Below, one piece after another: positions 52,301 to 63,716 of a stretch of 64,000 nucleotides of DNA. Below the pieces are notes generated by a model. It was given only the letters and a program-made list of their open reading frames with translations, searched no databases and was not told the origin of the DNA. Every line of letters begins with the position of its first letter. The stretch's first letter is position 1. Location: assembly GCF_022682495.2 (NCBI RefSeq), contig NC_071392.1, forward strand, positions 76,158,097 to 76,222,096. The letters are read 5' to 3'. This DNA comes from Desmodus rotundus. Taxonomy: Eukaryota > Chordata > Mammalia > Chiroptera > Phyllostomidae. Made by a program: the position numbers and the translations under genes.

Positions 52301-55300
52301 TGCAGAGTGGGCAGGGAGGCACGGTCCCTCTCTCTTTTGCATTTGGCACCAGTGGGTTATGGTAATAAAGAGTTTAAGGGCAAGGAGAAGAGAGTCTCCA
52401 GCATGAAATATAAGAGGCAAACTGATGGGTATTAGTTAAAGTAGGTAAGATTTTATTCATCTAGCTTTTAATTGGAGGTTACCTTGGGCCCTGTGTCTGA
52501 CCATGGGGCATAAATGTATTGGCCACCGTAGGAGAAGGCACTCTCTGAACAAAAGGTGAAGCAGTCAACTCTACAGACTATAACGGAATTTATTATAGGG
52601 TAGTTTATTTCCAGGAGGATTGGGCCAGAGCAGACAGAAAGACGTTCTAGCAGTTTTACGAAAATCACTCCCCGCTACCAGACCCCTGTCGCAGTACTGT
52701 GTGTGTGTGTGTGTGTGTGTGGTGTACTAATGATTGACAGGACAAAGAATGCTGTAGCTCCAGGGGCCACACCTCCTGGTGGTTTGTGATCAGTGATTTT
52801 CAACCAGTGTGCCACAACAATTTTTAAAACATGGGACACTCGACCATGTCCAGGGGCACGGATCTCTTTTCTCTTAGCCCGTCAAATAAAAAAGTGACAA
52901 CAGCCAACACGACAATAGCCGTCCGGTGTGGATGAATCAAAATTATACCTATTTTGCTTTGTCACATTGGCAGAAACATTTTTGAAGTGCTGCAGAATCT
53001 CAGTAATTAGTTCATGTGTGCCACGAGATGAAAAAGGTTGAAAATCGCTGCGATAGATAATTGCTTATAATTGATACTATTACCAGTTTGATATTGATCC
53101 TGGTTGTCACGGCACGCCGGGTATTGCTAACAAAAGCATTCACAGCTCCACTTTAAGGAACACAGACAGGCATCAACCGGAAAGCTCTGATATGCGTGTT
53201 AAGGACTGTGAAGGTGGTCAAAGGTCACCGCATGGAACTTAAGAAACGAAGTGAAATCTGGGACACAGAGATGGAGCTGGTGTTGCTCACATCTCCATAT
53301 ATACAGCCCGGGGTTCCCACCGAGGGAGGAGGAGCCATGCGCCAACCAGGGGACTGATGTCATCCTGTATTGGCAGCATCCGGCTGGCCAGAAGCCCCAT
53401 TAATGCCCCACGTCTTTCAGGGTGCTGCCAGAATAAGGCAAAGGCATGGCCCCGAAGCCTCTGGGACAGGAAAAGGGATGCTTGGGACGGGGGCCTGAGT
53501 GTCACGGTTTCCTTCACAACTGCATCGAACAGATGCAAACGCACCTGTTCAATAAGCTAATCACAGGTATGACTGGTTTGCCTTAGGTTCTGTTGGACAG
53601 AGAGAATGAGGAAATGTTACTTAATCAGAGAAGAGAACGGAATGGTAACTTCAACTTTGGGGCTTATCACACCCTGGAAGAGGTAAGTGTTTCCAAAGGA
53701 ACGCCTGAGAAATGGGCCCTTCTCCCCTCGGAAGACAAGACCCATACTTCCCCTTGATGATGTAATGGAAATGATTCTCTTATTCCCTAACTTCTCCAAA
53801 GTTAGGAAACTTATAATTGATACTGTTACCAGTTTGATATCTCCAAGTTCCCTGGGATTTCACAGCCAGTATGAAGTGTCACGGCCTTACGGCCGGACCT
53901 AAAGCCCACCTGCCCGTCCCAGCGGCCATCCCACGGTTTTCGAAGCAGCCAGAAGCGTCCTAAGCGGGCGCACAAACAGCCTCCCGAGGTGGAGCGTGCT
54001 CTCTGCTCACGGCCCCCCTGCTGACTTCCGGCAGGGGTGCTGCCCACAAAGCCATCTGAGAGCTGTGCTTCATGCTGTCACTGATGATAGAATCAGGGGA
54101 CACCTTGACACCTCTGACTTCCAGCCAAGGGCCTGGTGTCCCACCCGCCCGAAGCTTCCAGGCCTCTCACGTCTTTCCCGAGTTTCGCCGCAGTGATAGA
54201 TAACACCCCTTCCTCCGTCCGAGTCACACGCTGACGCCCGGGCACCCGGACGAGTCCGCACGGAACTTTTCTGGGGCCCACAGGGGTCTCTCCGCACTGA
54301 CTGGCTTGGGGGTGAGGGGTGCAGGGGAGGGGCATGAGCAGATGGAGGTTGGGGGCCCCAGGGGACAGGTGGGGAGCAAGGAAGATCCAGACAGGAGGAG
54401 GTTTCTGGTAGGTGCCGATTCCCCAGAGCAGGAATTATAAAATGCAAAAAACTCTGAAAACAAAGCCCCCCCCCCCCATTTATTTGGTGGCACAACCTGC
54501 CCTAAACTCCTATGGGAGGGGCGACAAAATCGGATCTGAACTGACTTGCTACTCCTTCCTGTCGCTGCCAGAAATCCCATGCATGTGAATGGGGAGCAGC
54601 GCCACCGGTGCAGGACCCAGTGCAGGCTCTCCACCTTCCTAAAAGCCCCCCCGCCCAGAAAAATAACCCCTTTAGTTTGAGAGCTGTGTACGGCCTCTGC
54701 GGGTTTCAGATGCGGGCCTGCGGGCCGACGCCGCGACGGAGAGGAGGGAGCGCGGCCCGCCCCATCCCCGCCTCGGGCGCAGCCGCGGGGCCCCGGCGGC
54801 GCAGCGTTTCAATATACTTCGCGACCACGCGGCGATGTCGCCGGTGACAAGTGCCTCCGAGGCGGGCACCCGGTCGCCCCGGCCCGAACCAGCCCTGCTG
54901 CCTTTTTGTAATGCCCGTCTCGCCTCTAAATCCACTTTTGTGTGTGTGTGTGCGCGCGCTGCCACCATTTGCGTTCCTCTGCTCGTGAGCGCGAGCAGCT
55001 TTCCGACCCGGGCCAGTGGCGCGCCGGGGCTGGGCGGGCAAAGCTCCAGGCGAGCCAGGAAAGTGCCATTTTGTTTCCAGCACAGAACTGGAAAGAGCCG
55101 GCTCCGCAGCCGCAAAATGGCTTCCCGGGCTCCGGGCCCGGCAGAGGCCCGGGGACTCGCCTGGCAGCTCTGCTGCAGACGTCCCCAATCCGGCAGCATC
55201 CGTCGCGCTGCTCTCTCCACTTTTTCCCGACGGAATGGAAAAGGAGGGAGAGAAACCTCGCGAATGGGTGCATCGGGTTATTCATTTGCAAATGTCTTAT

Positions 55301-58300
55301 TTATTCATCTTAAACATTGCAGATTTCTCAAAAGATGGATGACCTCGTGGCTGAGTACCCGGGTCTACTGAGCAAAGTGACTATTGGCTACTCTTTCGAA
55401 AAACGGCCCATGAACGTGCTCAAGGTACACAGGCGCACGCTCCCAGCGCCTCGCGGCTCCCAGGCGGGACCCCGGTCTCGGCCCGCCCGCAGAGCGTCCC
55501 CCGGCCTCCCGCCCCGCGGCTGCAACCGGTCCTCGCCGGTTTGGAGTATCCACCTCCCGGCCCCCTGTTTTTCCCTGTTTTCCCTGTGCCGACCGACGCG
55601 GGTCTGCGGGAGTGAATTAAAGCTCCCCTCTCGGTGGATTCGCTCGCAGGCCCCCCGGGGAGCGAGGCGCTAACAGGAACAGGGGAGGGGGCGGGGAGGC
55701 GGTGCGGGCCCGGTGGGCTGGCGGGGGGCAGGTGAGCTGTTGGGCAGTAGATCAGGCTGGTAGTTCTGCGCCCCATTTTCTTTCCTCTTAAAAAAGACCC
55801 CGAGAGATTTTTTGTTTTTAAGCGCCGAAGCCAGAGAGCCGCATTTAGAAAAAGGGTTCCCGCATTTAAAAGAAGGCGTTCCCGCAGTGTGCGAAGGGGT
55901 GACAGGCCACCGAATCGCATACGGAAATGCCCCGAAACAGGGCATTTTTGGGGTATTGCAACCTGTAACCTCTAACAGAAATTTCAAGTTTTTTCACCTT
56001 GCCCTGAAAAAGAGTGAAAGGTTTCCTAGAAAGAGTTTGTTAAGGAAAAAAAAAAAGAAAGAAAGAAAGAAAGAAAAGGAATGTCACAACTCTGCTAAAT
56101 TTGGAAACGTTATGGCTGAGAACCAAGGGACTCAGGACAGATGGATTTCTCCAGAATGTTTTTCTCCAAGCAGGCCTGAGAGCAGTGGTTTGCCAACTTA
56201 TTGACACTGGGCCACATTTGCTAACATTCACTACCTTCTTTTTAAAAATTTCCTCCTGCCTGTTTCTGCTGCAGCTGGGTCAGGAAACCGCAGCTCCCCC
56301 CGCACTCCCCCCTTTGGATTTTCCTGGCCTTCCCTTCTCCAGGGTGGTTTGTGGTTGAGAATGTTATGTGTTTTTGGAAGTTCCCTGCTTTTTGCATTTG
56401 AACTCTTCGGAGGAAAAGGCACAGAACATTTTGAACAAAAACTCTCAAAACTCATGAAATGAAATCTTTAGCAAGGATTTTCATTTCTCATTTACCTTAT
56501 CTCCTATGTTTACAGTGCTGCACAGAGCTAGTTGACGGTGCAAAAATAATCTTTTCTTCCCCATTTACTGATCCAGTTGGCAAAGCCTCTGCTCCAAAGA
56601 AAACTAAGTCACTTGGATCATTGAATTTCAGCTCTGGAAAGCACATTCAGAGCCTACCATTCTGTTTTTATGAAGGATTCCACAGGTTATCACAAGCATT
56701 TTTATTACAAAAATGGCACAATCACTGTATAAAATTGGAGAATAGAGAAACAGACCGAAAAAAAAAAAAAAGACAAAGAAAAGAAAAACATCCCCATATT
56801 CCTAATTCCACAATTACGGAGTGGCAGCTATTAACATGTTGCTGTGTAGCCTTCCATTTCTTTCTCTTTTTCCTCTCCCTCTTTCTTTTACTCGTTGTGT
56901 GTGGACATCTACATACGTACACACGAACCAGCATTTAAAAAAAATAAAAATGGCATCATACTATTAGCCTGCTTTTAAAAATTTACAGCATACAATGGAC
57001 ATATTTCCCTGGCATTACACATTATCTGCAATGATTTTTTTACAGACATGAGAAAAGAAAAAGTCTATGCTCTCATTATCCTGTAGTTAAGCTGTCATTA
57101 AAGGAAGGGGCCCGACATAATCACGTGAAGTGAGAAGAGTTAATAGGTGCTTCACTGTCTACACCTCCCCCTCCTCACTCAATCACATCAAGTGCAGCAA
57201 GACGGACAGACTGGGCCCTGGGTGAAAGAGAAGGGACTGGGGGTCCGCAGCGGCTGAGCGTCCACATTTCCACGCTTCTTTTGCAGTTCAGTACCGGAGG
57301 AGACAAGCCGGCCATCTGGCTAGACGCCGGGATCCATGCTCGAGAGTGGGTTACACAAGCTACTGCATTGTGGACAGCAAATAAGGTCATTTCGCCTAAA
57401 ATTCCTTGATTATTTTGTCTTTCTGGGATCAGATCCTACCTAAGCACGCGACAGTCCCCGTGGCCCTAAGGGCTCACGCTCTCAGCCCAGTAGCTTCTCT
57501 CGCCTCACAGGCAGGAACAGACCCGCTGCTGCTTTTTTGGTACTGCCCCAGGCGAGTGCCCTGGCACTGTCCCTGAGGCAGGCCACCGTGTACCTGTGAA
57601 AAGACACAGCGAGCTGGAAGAGATTGAAAGGGTAGCAAAGAAAGACCCCCGGGAGTCAGACTTCAGCATGAGAACAGACAAGAGAAAAATTGCTTTGCTG
57701 CCTTGAATTCCCAGGGCTGAGGCACAATGTGCTAGAAATCTATGAAATCACGGAAGGGGCTCAAGATGGAAAATATGAACAAGTGCTGGAAGCGTTTACT
57801 TTGACCTACAGATCCAAAGTGGAATGAGTAAGGTTTCCTGGTGGTTCCGAGCATTTTCCAAATCTGATTTTGAAGTCAGGGTGTAGCAGTACCTCTCTTC
57901 CACATGTTCATTGGAATTGGAGTCAGGACACCAGGCTGGGTATGACCTCGTCTGGTATTTCTTAAGTAATTCAAAAATGACACGCTATAAATCAGAATGT
58001 TAATTCATGAGCAAAGGAAATCAATCCACATCAGATCATTCAAGCATGTGCAACCACGTGCACACTGACTGATACATTTTTCCCTTCAATTAAAATGCGG
58101 TTACCTTTAGGGTATTATGAAATGGATATTTAACAGTTGAATAATAATGCTTTAGGATGACTGAGCACAGGAAATGAGTAAATTTTAATCCAGCAGAAAC
58201 TTCAACTCTACTGCAATTGATTGCAAGTAGAAATTTAATTCCCCAAATGGAATTTAACTGTTTCTCTGTATCTGGAGGAAAGTCTCCGCATACTTAAGTT

Positions 58301-61300
58301 ATCTGATGTTGGTCATGAGTTCTTTTGGGAAGCTACCCTGTGTGGTGATTAAGAAAAAATGTAAACATTTCTTTGCTTCGTAGATCCCTGTAAGCCGCAT
58401 ACACCATTGCGTACCATTGCAAAGTGCCTCCCTGGAATTAGTAGAATTCTCCTGCTTTTGAGAGAAAATGGATAAGTAATATCTGATTTTTAGTTAATAT
58501 ATTATTCTGACCAGAAATAAAAGTATAGGCATTGGCATGTGAAGCACATTAACACTGCAGGGGATTATAGGAAGTCCGGGAAGACTTTCACTGACTAGCA
58601 GCGATATCTTGTTCACGTTTGGAAAAAACACCTTGCCGTGATATTCCATCGTGTAAGCCCCGGTGAAAGGGAAGTATGAGCTTGGCGTCTGTGTTGTTGT
58701 CTCTGCGCAGATTGCCTCTGATTATGGAAACGATCCATCCATCACTTCCATTTTGGACACAATGGATATCTTCCTGCTGCCTGTCACAAACCCTGATGGA
58801 TATGTGTTCTCTCAAACCAAAGTAAGCCTGGACTTCTTCTCTTCTTAGAACAAGAATTAAAGGAGCTGTGTAGGAACTTCGAAAACAAGATAAAAGTAAT
58901 CTTTCTGTCCTTGATTTACCCTAAACAGAACTCTTAATCTCTCCGTAGCGGCCCCAAACGGAGGCGTGCAGTGGAATTTATAATCACTTATTCCAGCACA
59001 CGATGTCTTTACATATTGCCTCCGTCAGAGCCTTATTTCAGCTGTTAGGCTGGGCTATTAGAGTTCAGTGTTCACCATGAGTCACCTAGGAGATTTGTTC
59101 CAATTATCTCTGTGTTTTTGTGGTAGGATTGATAGAAGAGAGGAGGCGGATGTTACCTGCTGACAATTAGATTTGCAGTGGGATTTAGGTAGGCAGTACA
59201 ATACATCTAACATTTTGCTTAAAATTTGTAGAAGAAATCCTCTGGAGTATTACTAAAAAGGAGTTATGTGGGTTTTTTTTTTTTTCCATTTAAAATCTCA
59301 TTACAAAACACCTTTGTGGCAACCGTGACCCCAAGTATGTTCAAAATGAGTGAGAGCTTCAAGTTTATTTTTGGAGAGATCTGACTACAATAGCGTTTTT
59401 CAATGTGTTTCAAAGGAACTCGTACAAATACTAGTACTCATCTTATGAGATGCCCTGTGAATAAAGGTTCCACGTTCAAGTTTGGGAAATATCATCCACT
59501 GTATCTTTCTCTCTTGGATTTTCATTAAAAAAAAAATCAGAGCATGAAAAAAACCCTTAGAAGTTCTAAAGTAAATCAGCCAACTGGGCTCTCTATATTC
59601 CCAAAATATTCTATCACACAACCCTTGCTCCCTCCCCACTTTTTGAGTTCTTGTTGTTGCCGTTGAATAGAACTGGTGTTTTCCGGAACAGGGTTTGGCA
59701 GGTATTCATTTGAGGAGATGGGAGAATGTCTACCTCTCTGTGTGAGAGACAGCTTAGGAGCTCCAAGCAGAACTCTGTGTGAGGGCTGTGCCACACCTCT
59801 GGCAGGGAAGTTCGTGCAGTTCCAAAGGGCCTTCCGGGAGGGATGGAGGGAAATTAACACAATTCTAAAGAAAACTTCATCATCAGGCTGAGTGACCGCC
59901 CCCCCCCCCCCCACCCCGTATTCTCTTTTGTTTGGATTTTAAAGAATCGTATGTGGCGAAAGACCCGGTCCAAAGTCTCTGGAAGCGGCTGTGTCGGTGT
60001 GGATCCTAACCGGAACTGGGACGCAGGTTTTGGAGGTGAGCGCCGGGACTTGCCTCCAGGGATGGTCAGACGTGGTCTGCCCAGCTAGGTGTTTTGCATG
60101 GCTCTGCAGGGCTGCCAGCCTGCTAAGCCCATTCAGGATTCAAGCCATTTAAAAACCTATTTGAAAAACACTTAACTGAATTCCCTTCACAGGCACGCAG
60201 TGCTGTCACAGAGCTCTGAGCAGCATTTAATATATTTTGTCTCACATCTCGGTTTTCCCACAAGCTGTAGCCGGCTCGGCTTCTGAGCTCTCACAGCAAG
60301 ACATTGCGCAATGGAGGGAGGCCGCCGGAAGTCCCGAACCAACCACTAGAGGGGGTTAGCCTCTATTCGGAAGGGAAGCATTACATCATCTATGGATGCT
60401 TCCAGAAAGAAAACTAAAGTACAAGTAGGATTAAGAACCTGATTTTCAAAATAGATTCAAAAGAGAAAATACTAGCTTGCTGGTCTGGCTCTGTTGACTC
60501 GCAGCTGTAATTTTTCAGAGTTCAGTGGCCTGGTCGGGGCGCGCCTCTATGCATTCAGGCATCAGCTAGAACTATTTCTCTCTTTCTAATCATAGAATTG
60601 AAATTTGTTTGGTTTTTCCTCAGAAGGTACGTTAACAGTGAGGTGAGAAACTTTATCTCTTCCACTGCAGTTTTCTTAACACCTAGCACAGTGTCTGGAA
60701 TATAGAAGGCAATCACTAAATATTTGTAAGACAAATAAATTAATGAGACTCACCGAATCCGGAAAGAACACACTAGGGACTTATGACGGGATACGCATGA
60801 GTGGCAACTTCTTCATTCATCGATTTTACAATAGTTTTTTTTTTTTTTTTTTAGTGTAGGGAAAAAAAAATCAAAGCATCAGATCCAAAATAATATTGCC
60901 CTTATAAAATAATACTAAAATAAGGCTGATAGGCTGTATTTATCCTTTGTCCATATCACTTAGAGACCTTCGGAAGTCCCGGGCCCTACCCATGCCCACA
61001 GAGTTCCTCTAGCCTCTGCAGCTCTGGCCAGGCCTCAGTGAGCCAGCTTCAGTGGTTATGGGTAACTCGAGTTGCTGAGAAAATCAAGGCCAAAGGTGGC
61101 CTTGTGGTCTAAAGTACTTGTGATTTCCCCGCTGTAGAAGGGGTGTCAGAGGTTCCCTGCATTTGTGGTTTTGTGACTTAGAAGTACAGATGCATAAAAT
61201 CTTCTACTCTTGGACTCGAAGAATTGGAAGAGATCCCAGAAAATGAACTTGCTTAACTCCCACCCAATGCAGGAATTTCATCTATAATATTAAACCTAGT

Positions 61301-63716
61301 TTTTCTTCCAATAACTCCCACAGAGAGGAGATGATCTAATTTGATAGCTCTTTCTGCCATATAGAAGAGCCATATTTTAAAGGATGTCCAGAAGCATTTC
61401 AGTTCGGCTTCCTGACTCTGGCATTCTTGCTCTGATTTCCAGAGGAGGAGCTTGGTGATGTGTGGTAACTGCCTTCATACAGTGTCTTCCTAAATCTCAC
61501 TGTTCTCTTTGGGCTGCTTCTGCACGCCATCAGGACCTGGAGCGAGCAACAATCCTTGCTCTGATTCATATCATGGACCCAGTGCCAACTCCGAAGTTGA
61601 AGTGAAATCCGTAGTGGACTTCATCAAGAGTCACGGAAAAGTCAAGGCCTTCATTACCCTCCACAGCTATTCCCAGCTGCTGATGTTCCCCTATGGGTAT
61701 AAATGCTCCAAGTTAAATGACTTTGATGAGCTGGTGAGTTTCTGAAACTTCATTTCAGCTCATCTGCCAATATCCATTGTGTGGATGAGTAAGTTTCAGT
61801 CCTAAAGTTAGGAACTGAGATGGGAGTGCATTAGGGATAGGTTATAAAGATGAATGAGGCGTGATATGCCCAACCGCCGAGAAGACTGTGATATGGCCTT
61901 CCCTAAATTAAGTTTCCTTAAGAAATAGAATTCATGAAATTATTATTGCCTTCATCTAGATAAGCAAGACCCTGATTTGAACATAAGTTCCCAGGATGTG
62001 CTTTCTGTTGCTTAGGAAATAACCACTTGGATTTGGACCTGAGGCTCTTGGATCTAGTGTCAGATGCTCTAGCTGACTTCCAGCTCCTTGCCTAGTACCT
62101 TCCTGCTGCCCTCAGCTCTATGACCCGCCTTCGTGGTGCCCTGGTGTTTGATGTTGGGCGTAAAACACTCACTTCCCTAACTTCGATATCCTCCCTTGTC
62201 TTTCCTGTGTGAGGGATAAGTGAAGTGGTGGCAGCCTTAAGTTAGACGGTGACGTCTCAGGTGGCTGCTTACAAATGACCAAGAACTATCCCCAGCTGAA
62301 GAGCATGTGCAAATATTTCCAGTTTGGCTTTTAGGCTTAATTTTTGAAACCTGTATGCTAGAGATAAGCCCTGAGATGCGACCTTTTGGTTAATTTACTT
62401 TCAAATGGATTGTTGTCAACAGCTCCTGGCAGAAATGGATTAGATTACTCTAATTCAGGTGTATCTTTCATCCCATCAGTTGGGTGTCAGCACTGTAGGG
62501 CAGTTTTCAGGGTTTGGATGGCATGTAGTATGAGTCAAGGTCAAATCAGGGGGAAAAGAACGTCAAGGATGAAAAGGGCCTAAAAGGTACTTTTAGGAGA
62601 GCTAGATCACCTTAAATTATCCACACCTGGTGCTGGAATCCCTGCCAGATAGTTATTCATCCTGTGATTGGATGGTTTCCTGGCCTTAAGGAGCCTATTC
62701 CACCTTGGGACATATTTGATTGTTTGCGTTCTTCCTTATAGAGAGCCAAACCAACTCCTTATGGTTTTCACCTGTCAGGCCTGATTTATCGTCTGGCTCC
62801 ATGGAGCAAGTTTATTTCTCTTTGAGAGGCGAGTCCACTAATAACCTGCTTCTCCCCGGTTTTTCTTATCTCTATTATTGTAAATACCGCCAGTTCTTTC
62901 AGGCCCTCATAATAGGGTCCCAAGTTTCCATAACATTCGGGTTGCTATTTTCCAAACATGCTTTGGTTTGTCTGTGTACTTCCAGAGTAGCTCCCAGAAG
63001 TGAATGTAAAGCTTGCGTTGAGGGTTAACTAGCACAGCAGAGCGTGACCATAACCGCCCTCAGCCGGACCGACTACTTCTGCTTATGCAGCTGAGGGTCA
63101 GTTTATTGGCAGTAGCACCGGCCCGTTGACTCATGTTGGGCTTATTGACAACCGAAACCCCCAGGCTCTCTGAGGATTCTGCCGAGCCAGGTTTCCCCCA
63201 TCTGGTAATCGTACAGTTGTTTTCCTGGACCCAAGTTTAAGACCTGACATTTATCCCTAGCAAGGATAGTAAAGCCTCAATCAGTCAAAATTGGAACCCT
63301 CAGATAATGGAAAATATGCTGCTGAGCGGTACTTCTTGGAAAGAGAGACAGTCATAGGGATGAATAATGGCCCTGGTCATTATTAGTGCAAATGTGCGGA
63401 TGACCAAATAAACAGTGAGGGTCTTCATGTTGTATTTTAAACGCCAACAAAAGTGAGCTGTGCTTACTTCTCAGGGAAGATGGTTGAAACGCAAAGGGCG
63501 TTGTGCTTATTCCTCAAGTAATCAGAGAGTCAGTCAGTCAGAGTGTCCCATTCTGCATTCTGCTAGTTGGCGTCTGTTCTTCCAAGAGCTGAGCGTTACC
63601 CTTTCACCTTCCCTTGCTTCTCTCACTCTAGGATGAAGTGGCCCGCAAGGCTGCCCGATCTCTGACAAGCCTGCACGGCACCAAGTACAAAGTGGGGCCT
63701 ATCTGCTCAGTCATCT
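49303..63716 (+). CDS. CPA2: CPA2, pancreatic procarboxypeptidase A2 (last exon(s) outside window)
   Basis: Ten exons join in frame to 355 codons plus one base of an M14 metallocarboxypeptidase closest to human CPA2 (ETFVGDQVLEI N terminus, not the CPA4 GQEKFFGDQV). Order: signal peptide (about residues 1-16), activation peptide, tryptic site [10 protein letters not shown] near residue 112, catalytic domain. Zinc ligands H177, E180 (IHAREW) and H304 (LHSYS) are present, as are substrate-binding R235 (WRKTR), N252/R253 (DPNRNW) and Y306. The disulfide C246-C269 and the CPA2-type second pair C318-C352 are present. Missing: the Tyr248-equivalent (split at the last donor), the catalytic Glu270-equivalent and about 62 C-terminal residues. 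The enzyme removes C-terminal aromatic and bulky residues in the gut after trypsin activation. All splice sites are GT-AG and no stop interrupts the frame. Confidence 0.96.
49368..51306. other. CPA2 intron 1, mostly unrecognised
   Basis: A (GA)n-rich tract lies at 49523-49574. No exon or named repeat otherwise. Confidence 0.45.
49523..49574. repeat. (GA)n purine tract
   Basis: AG/GA repeats with a few interruptions, about 52 bp, in CPA2 intron 1. Confidence 0.85.
51307..51388 (+). CDS. CPA2: CPA2 coding exon 2
   Basis: An 82-bp exon, acceptor tctttag, donor gtatct. It completes Gly22 and encodes [20 protein letters not shown] and EAEEDLQ, the first strand and helix of the activation domain. 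Confidence 0.94.
51490..51620 (+). mobile_element. MIR-type SINE
   Basis: aacctgggctcttgtcccag, gacatggggcaagttcccca and tgtctcattttcccattgag follow the MIR3/MIR pattern. Confidence 0.45.
52025..52159 (+). CDS. CPA2: CPA2 coding exon 3
   Basis: A 135-bp phase-0 exon, acceptor ctttcag, donor gtaatg. It encodes [20 protein letters not shown] through IMIEDVQ of the activation domain. Confidence 0.95.
52697..52722. repeat. (GT)n microsatellite
   Basis: About 13 TG units in CPA2 intron 3. Confidence 0.9.
52791..53050. mobile_element. Non-autonomous hAT-like transposon, 260 bp
   Basis: Left end cagtgattttcaaccagtgt and right end (other strand) cagcgattttcaaccttttt share 14 of the first 15 bases, followed in both by gtg(t)gccac-type text. 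Target duplication is not clear (tttgtgat versus cgatagat). No coding frame. Confidence 0.65.
53587..53682 (+). CDS. CPA2: CPA2 coding exon 4 (activation cleavage site)
   Basis: A 96-bp phase-0 exon, acceptor ccttag, donor gtaagt. It encodes [18 protein letters not shown] followed by [14 protein letters not shown]. The RRER motif at residues 109-112 is the expected tryptic activation site, after which mature enzyme begins. The exon lies between two copies of a 31-bp direct repeat (see findings). Confidence 0.95.
54700..55740. promoter_or_regulatory. CpG island within CPA2 around exon 5
   Basis: About 1 kb of very GC-rich sequence with frequent CpG spans the end of intron 4, exon 5 and the start of intron 5, whereas CPA2 sequence on both sides is ordinary AT-leaning intron. 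It includes a short alternating (GT)n-GCGCGC run at 54942-54960 and several GC-box-like GGGCGGG sequences. No gene exon other than CPA2 exon 5 is recognised in it. Long overlapping ORFs on both strands are explained by scarcity of stops. It may be an orphan CpG island or alternative promoter. Confidence 0.7.
55323..55424 (+). CDS. CPA2: CPA2 coding exon 5
   Basis: A 102-bp phase-0 exon, acceptor attgcag, donor gtacac (a less usual +3/+4 pair). It encodes [20 protein letters not shown] through [10 protein letters not shown] of the catalytic domain. It sits inside a CpG island that has nothing to do with its own coding sequence. Confidence 0.94.
55740..57286. other. CPA2 intron 5
   Basis: Holds a (GAAA)n run at 56050-56076 and old L1-like sequence at about 56650-57030 (taacatgttgctgtgtagcc, acatatttccctggcattac). 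No exon seen. Confidence 0.4.
57287..57385 (+). CDS. CPA2: CPA2 coding exon 6 (zinc ligands)
   Basis: A 99-bp phase-0 exon, acceptor tttgcag, donor gtcatt. It encodes [20 protein letters not shown] and [14 protein letters not shown]177 and E180 in HAREW are the first two zinc ligands (His69 and Glu72 in standard carboxypeptidase numbering). Confidence 0.95.
57386..58710. other. CPA2 intron 6, unrecognised
   Basis: Ordinary intronic sequence; no repeat or motif I can name. Confidence 0.45.
58711..58821 (+). CDS. CPA2: CPA2 coding exon 7
   Basis: A 111-bp phase-0 exon, acceptor tgcgcag, donor gtaagc. It encodes [20 protein letters not shown] and [17 protein letters not shown], the central beta-sheet region of the catalytic domain. 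Confidence 0.95.
58822..59944. other. CPA2 intron 7, unrecognised
   Basis: Nothing identified except a poly-C run (about 14 C) at 59898-59911, a little upstream of the exon 8 acceptor. Confidence 0.45.
59945..60035 (+). CDS. CPA2: CPA2 coding exon 8 (substrate-binding arginines)
   Basis: A 91-bp exon, acceptor ttaaag, donor gtgagc. It encodes [20 protein letters not shown] and [10 protein letters not shown] plus one base. R235 and N252/R253 correspond to Arg127 and Asn144/Arg145, which bind the substrate carboxylate. C246 is one half of the first disulfide. Confidence 0.94.
60036..61533. other. CPA2 intron 8
   Basis: An L2/MIR-like end at about 60660-60735 (acacctagcacagtgtctgg, aatcactaaatatttgtaag) and a poly-T run at 60836-60853. 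Otherwise unrecognised. Confidence 0.45.
61534..61733 (+). CDS. CPA2: CPA2 coding exon 9 (third zinc ligand)
   Basis: A 200-bp exon, acceptor catcag, donor gtgagt. It completes a Gly codon, then encodes [20 protein letters not shown] through KLNDFDEL. It contains H304 (His196-equivalent zinc ligand), Y306, C269 of the first disulfide and C318 of the second, CPA2-type disulfide. Confidence 0.95.
61734..63631. other. CPA2 intron 9, unrecognised
   Basis: No exon, named repeat or clear regulatory motif seen. Confidence 0.45.
63632..63716 (+). CDS. CPA2: CPA2 coding exon 10
   Basis: An 85-bp exon, acceptor ctctag, donor gtaagt. It encodes [20 protein letters not shown] and VGPICSVI plus the first base of the next Tyr codon. 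C352 pairs with C318. The following exon, with the catalytic Glu, is beyond the right edge. Confidence 0.94.

Noticed and set aside
54672..55920. Several overlapping ORFs of 100-180 codons on both strands in the CPA2 CpG island
   Set aside because: GC-rich DNA has few stop codons; the translations are low-complexity Arg/Pro/Gly/Ala-rich, resemble no family, and overlap in several frames and CPA2 exon 5.
49303..63716. Assignment to CPA4 or CPA1 rather than CPA2
   Set aside because: The N terminus, the ETFVGDQV segment, and the extra Cys pair C318/C352 fit CPA2; gene order next to SSMEM1 agrees.
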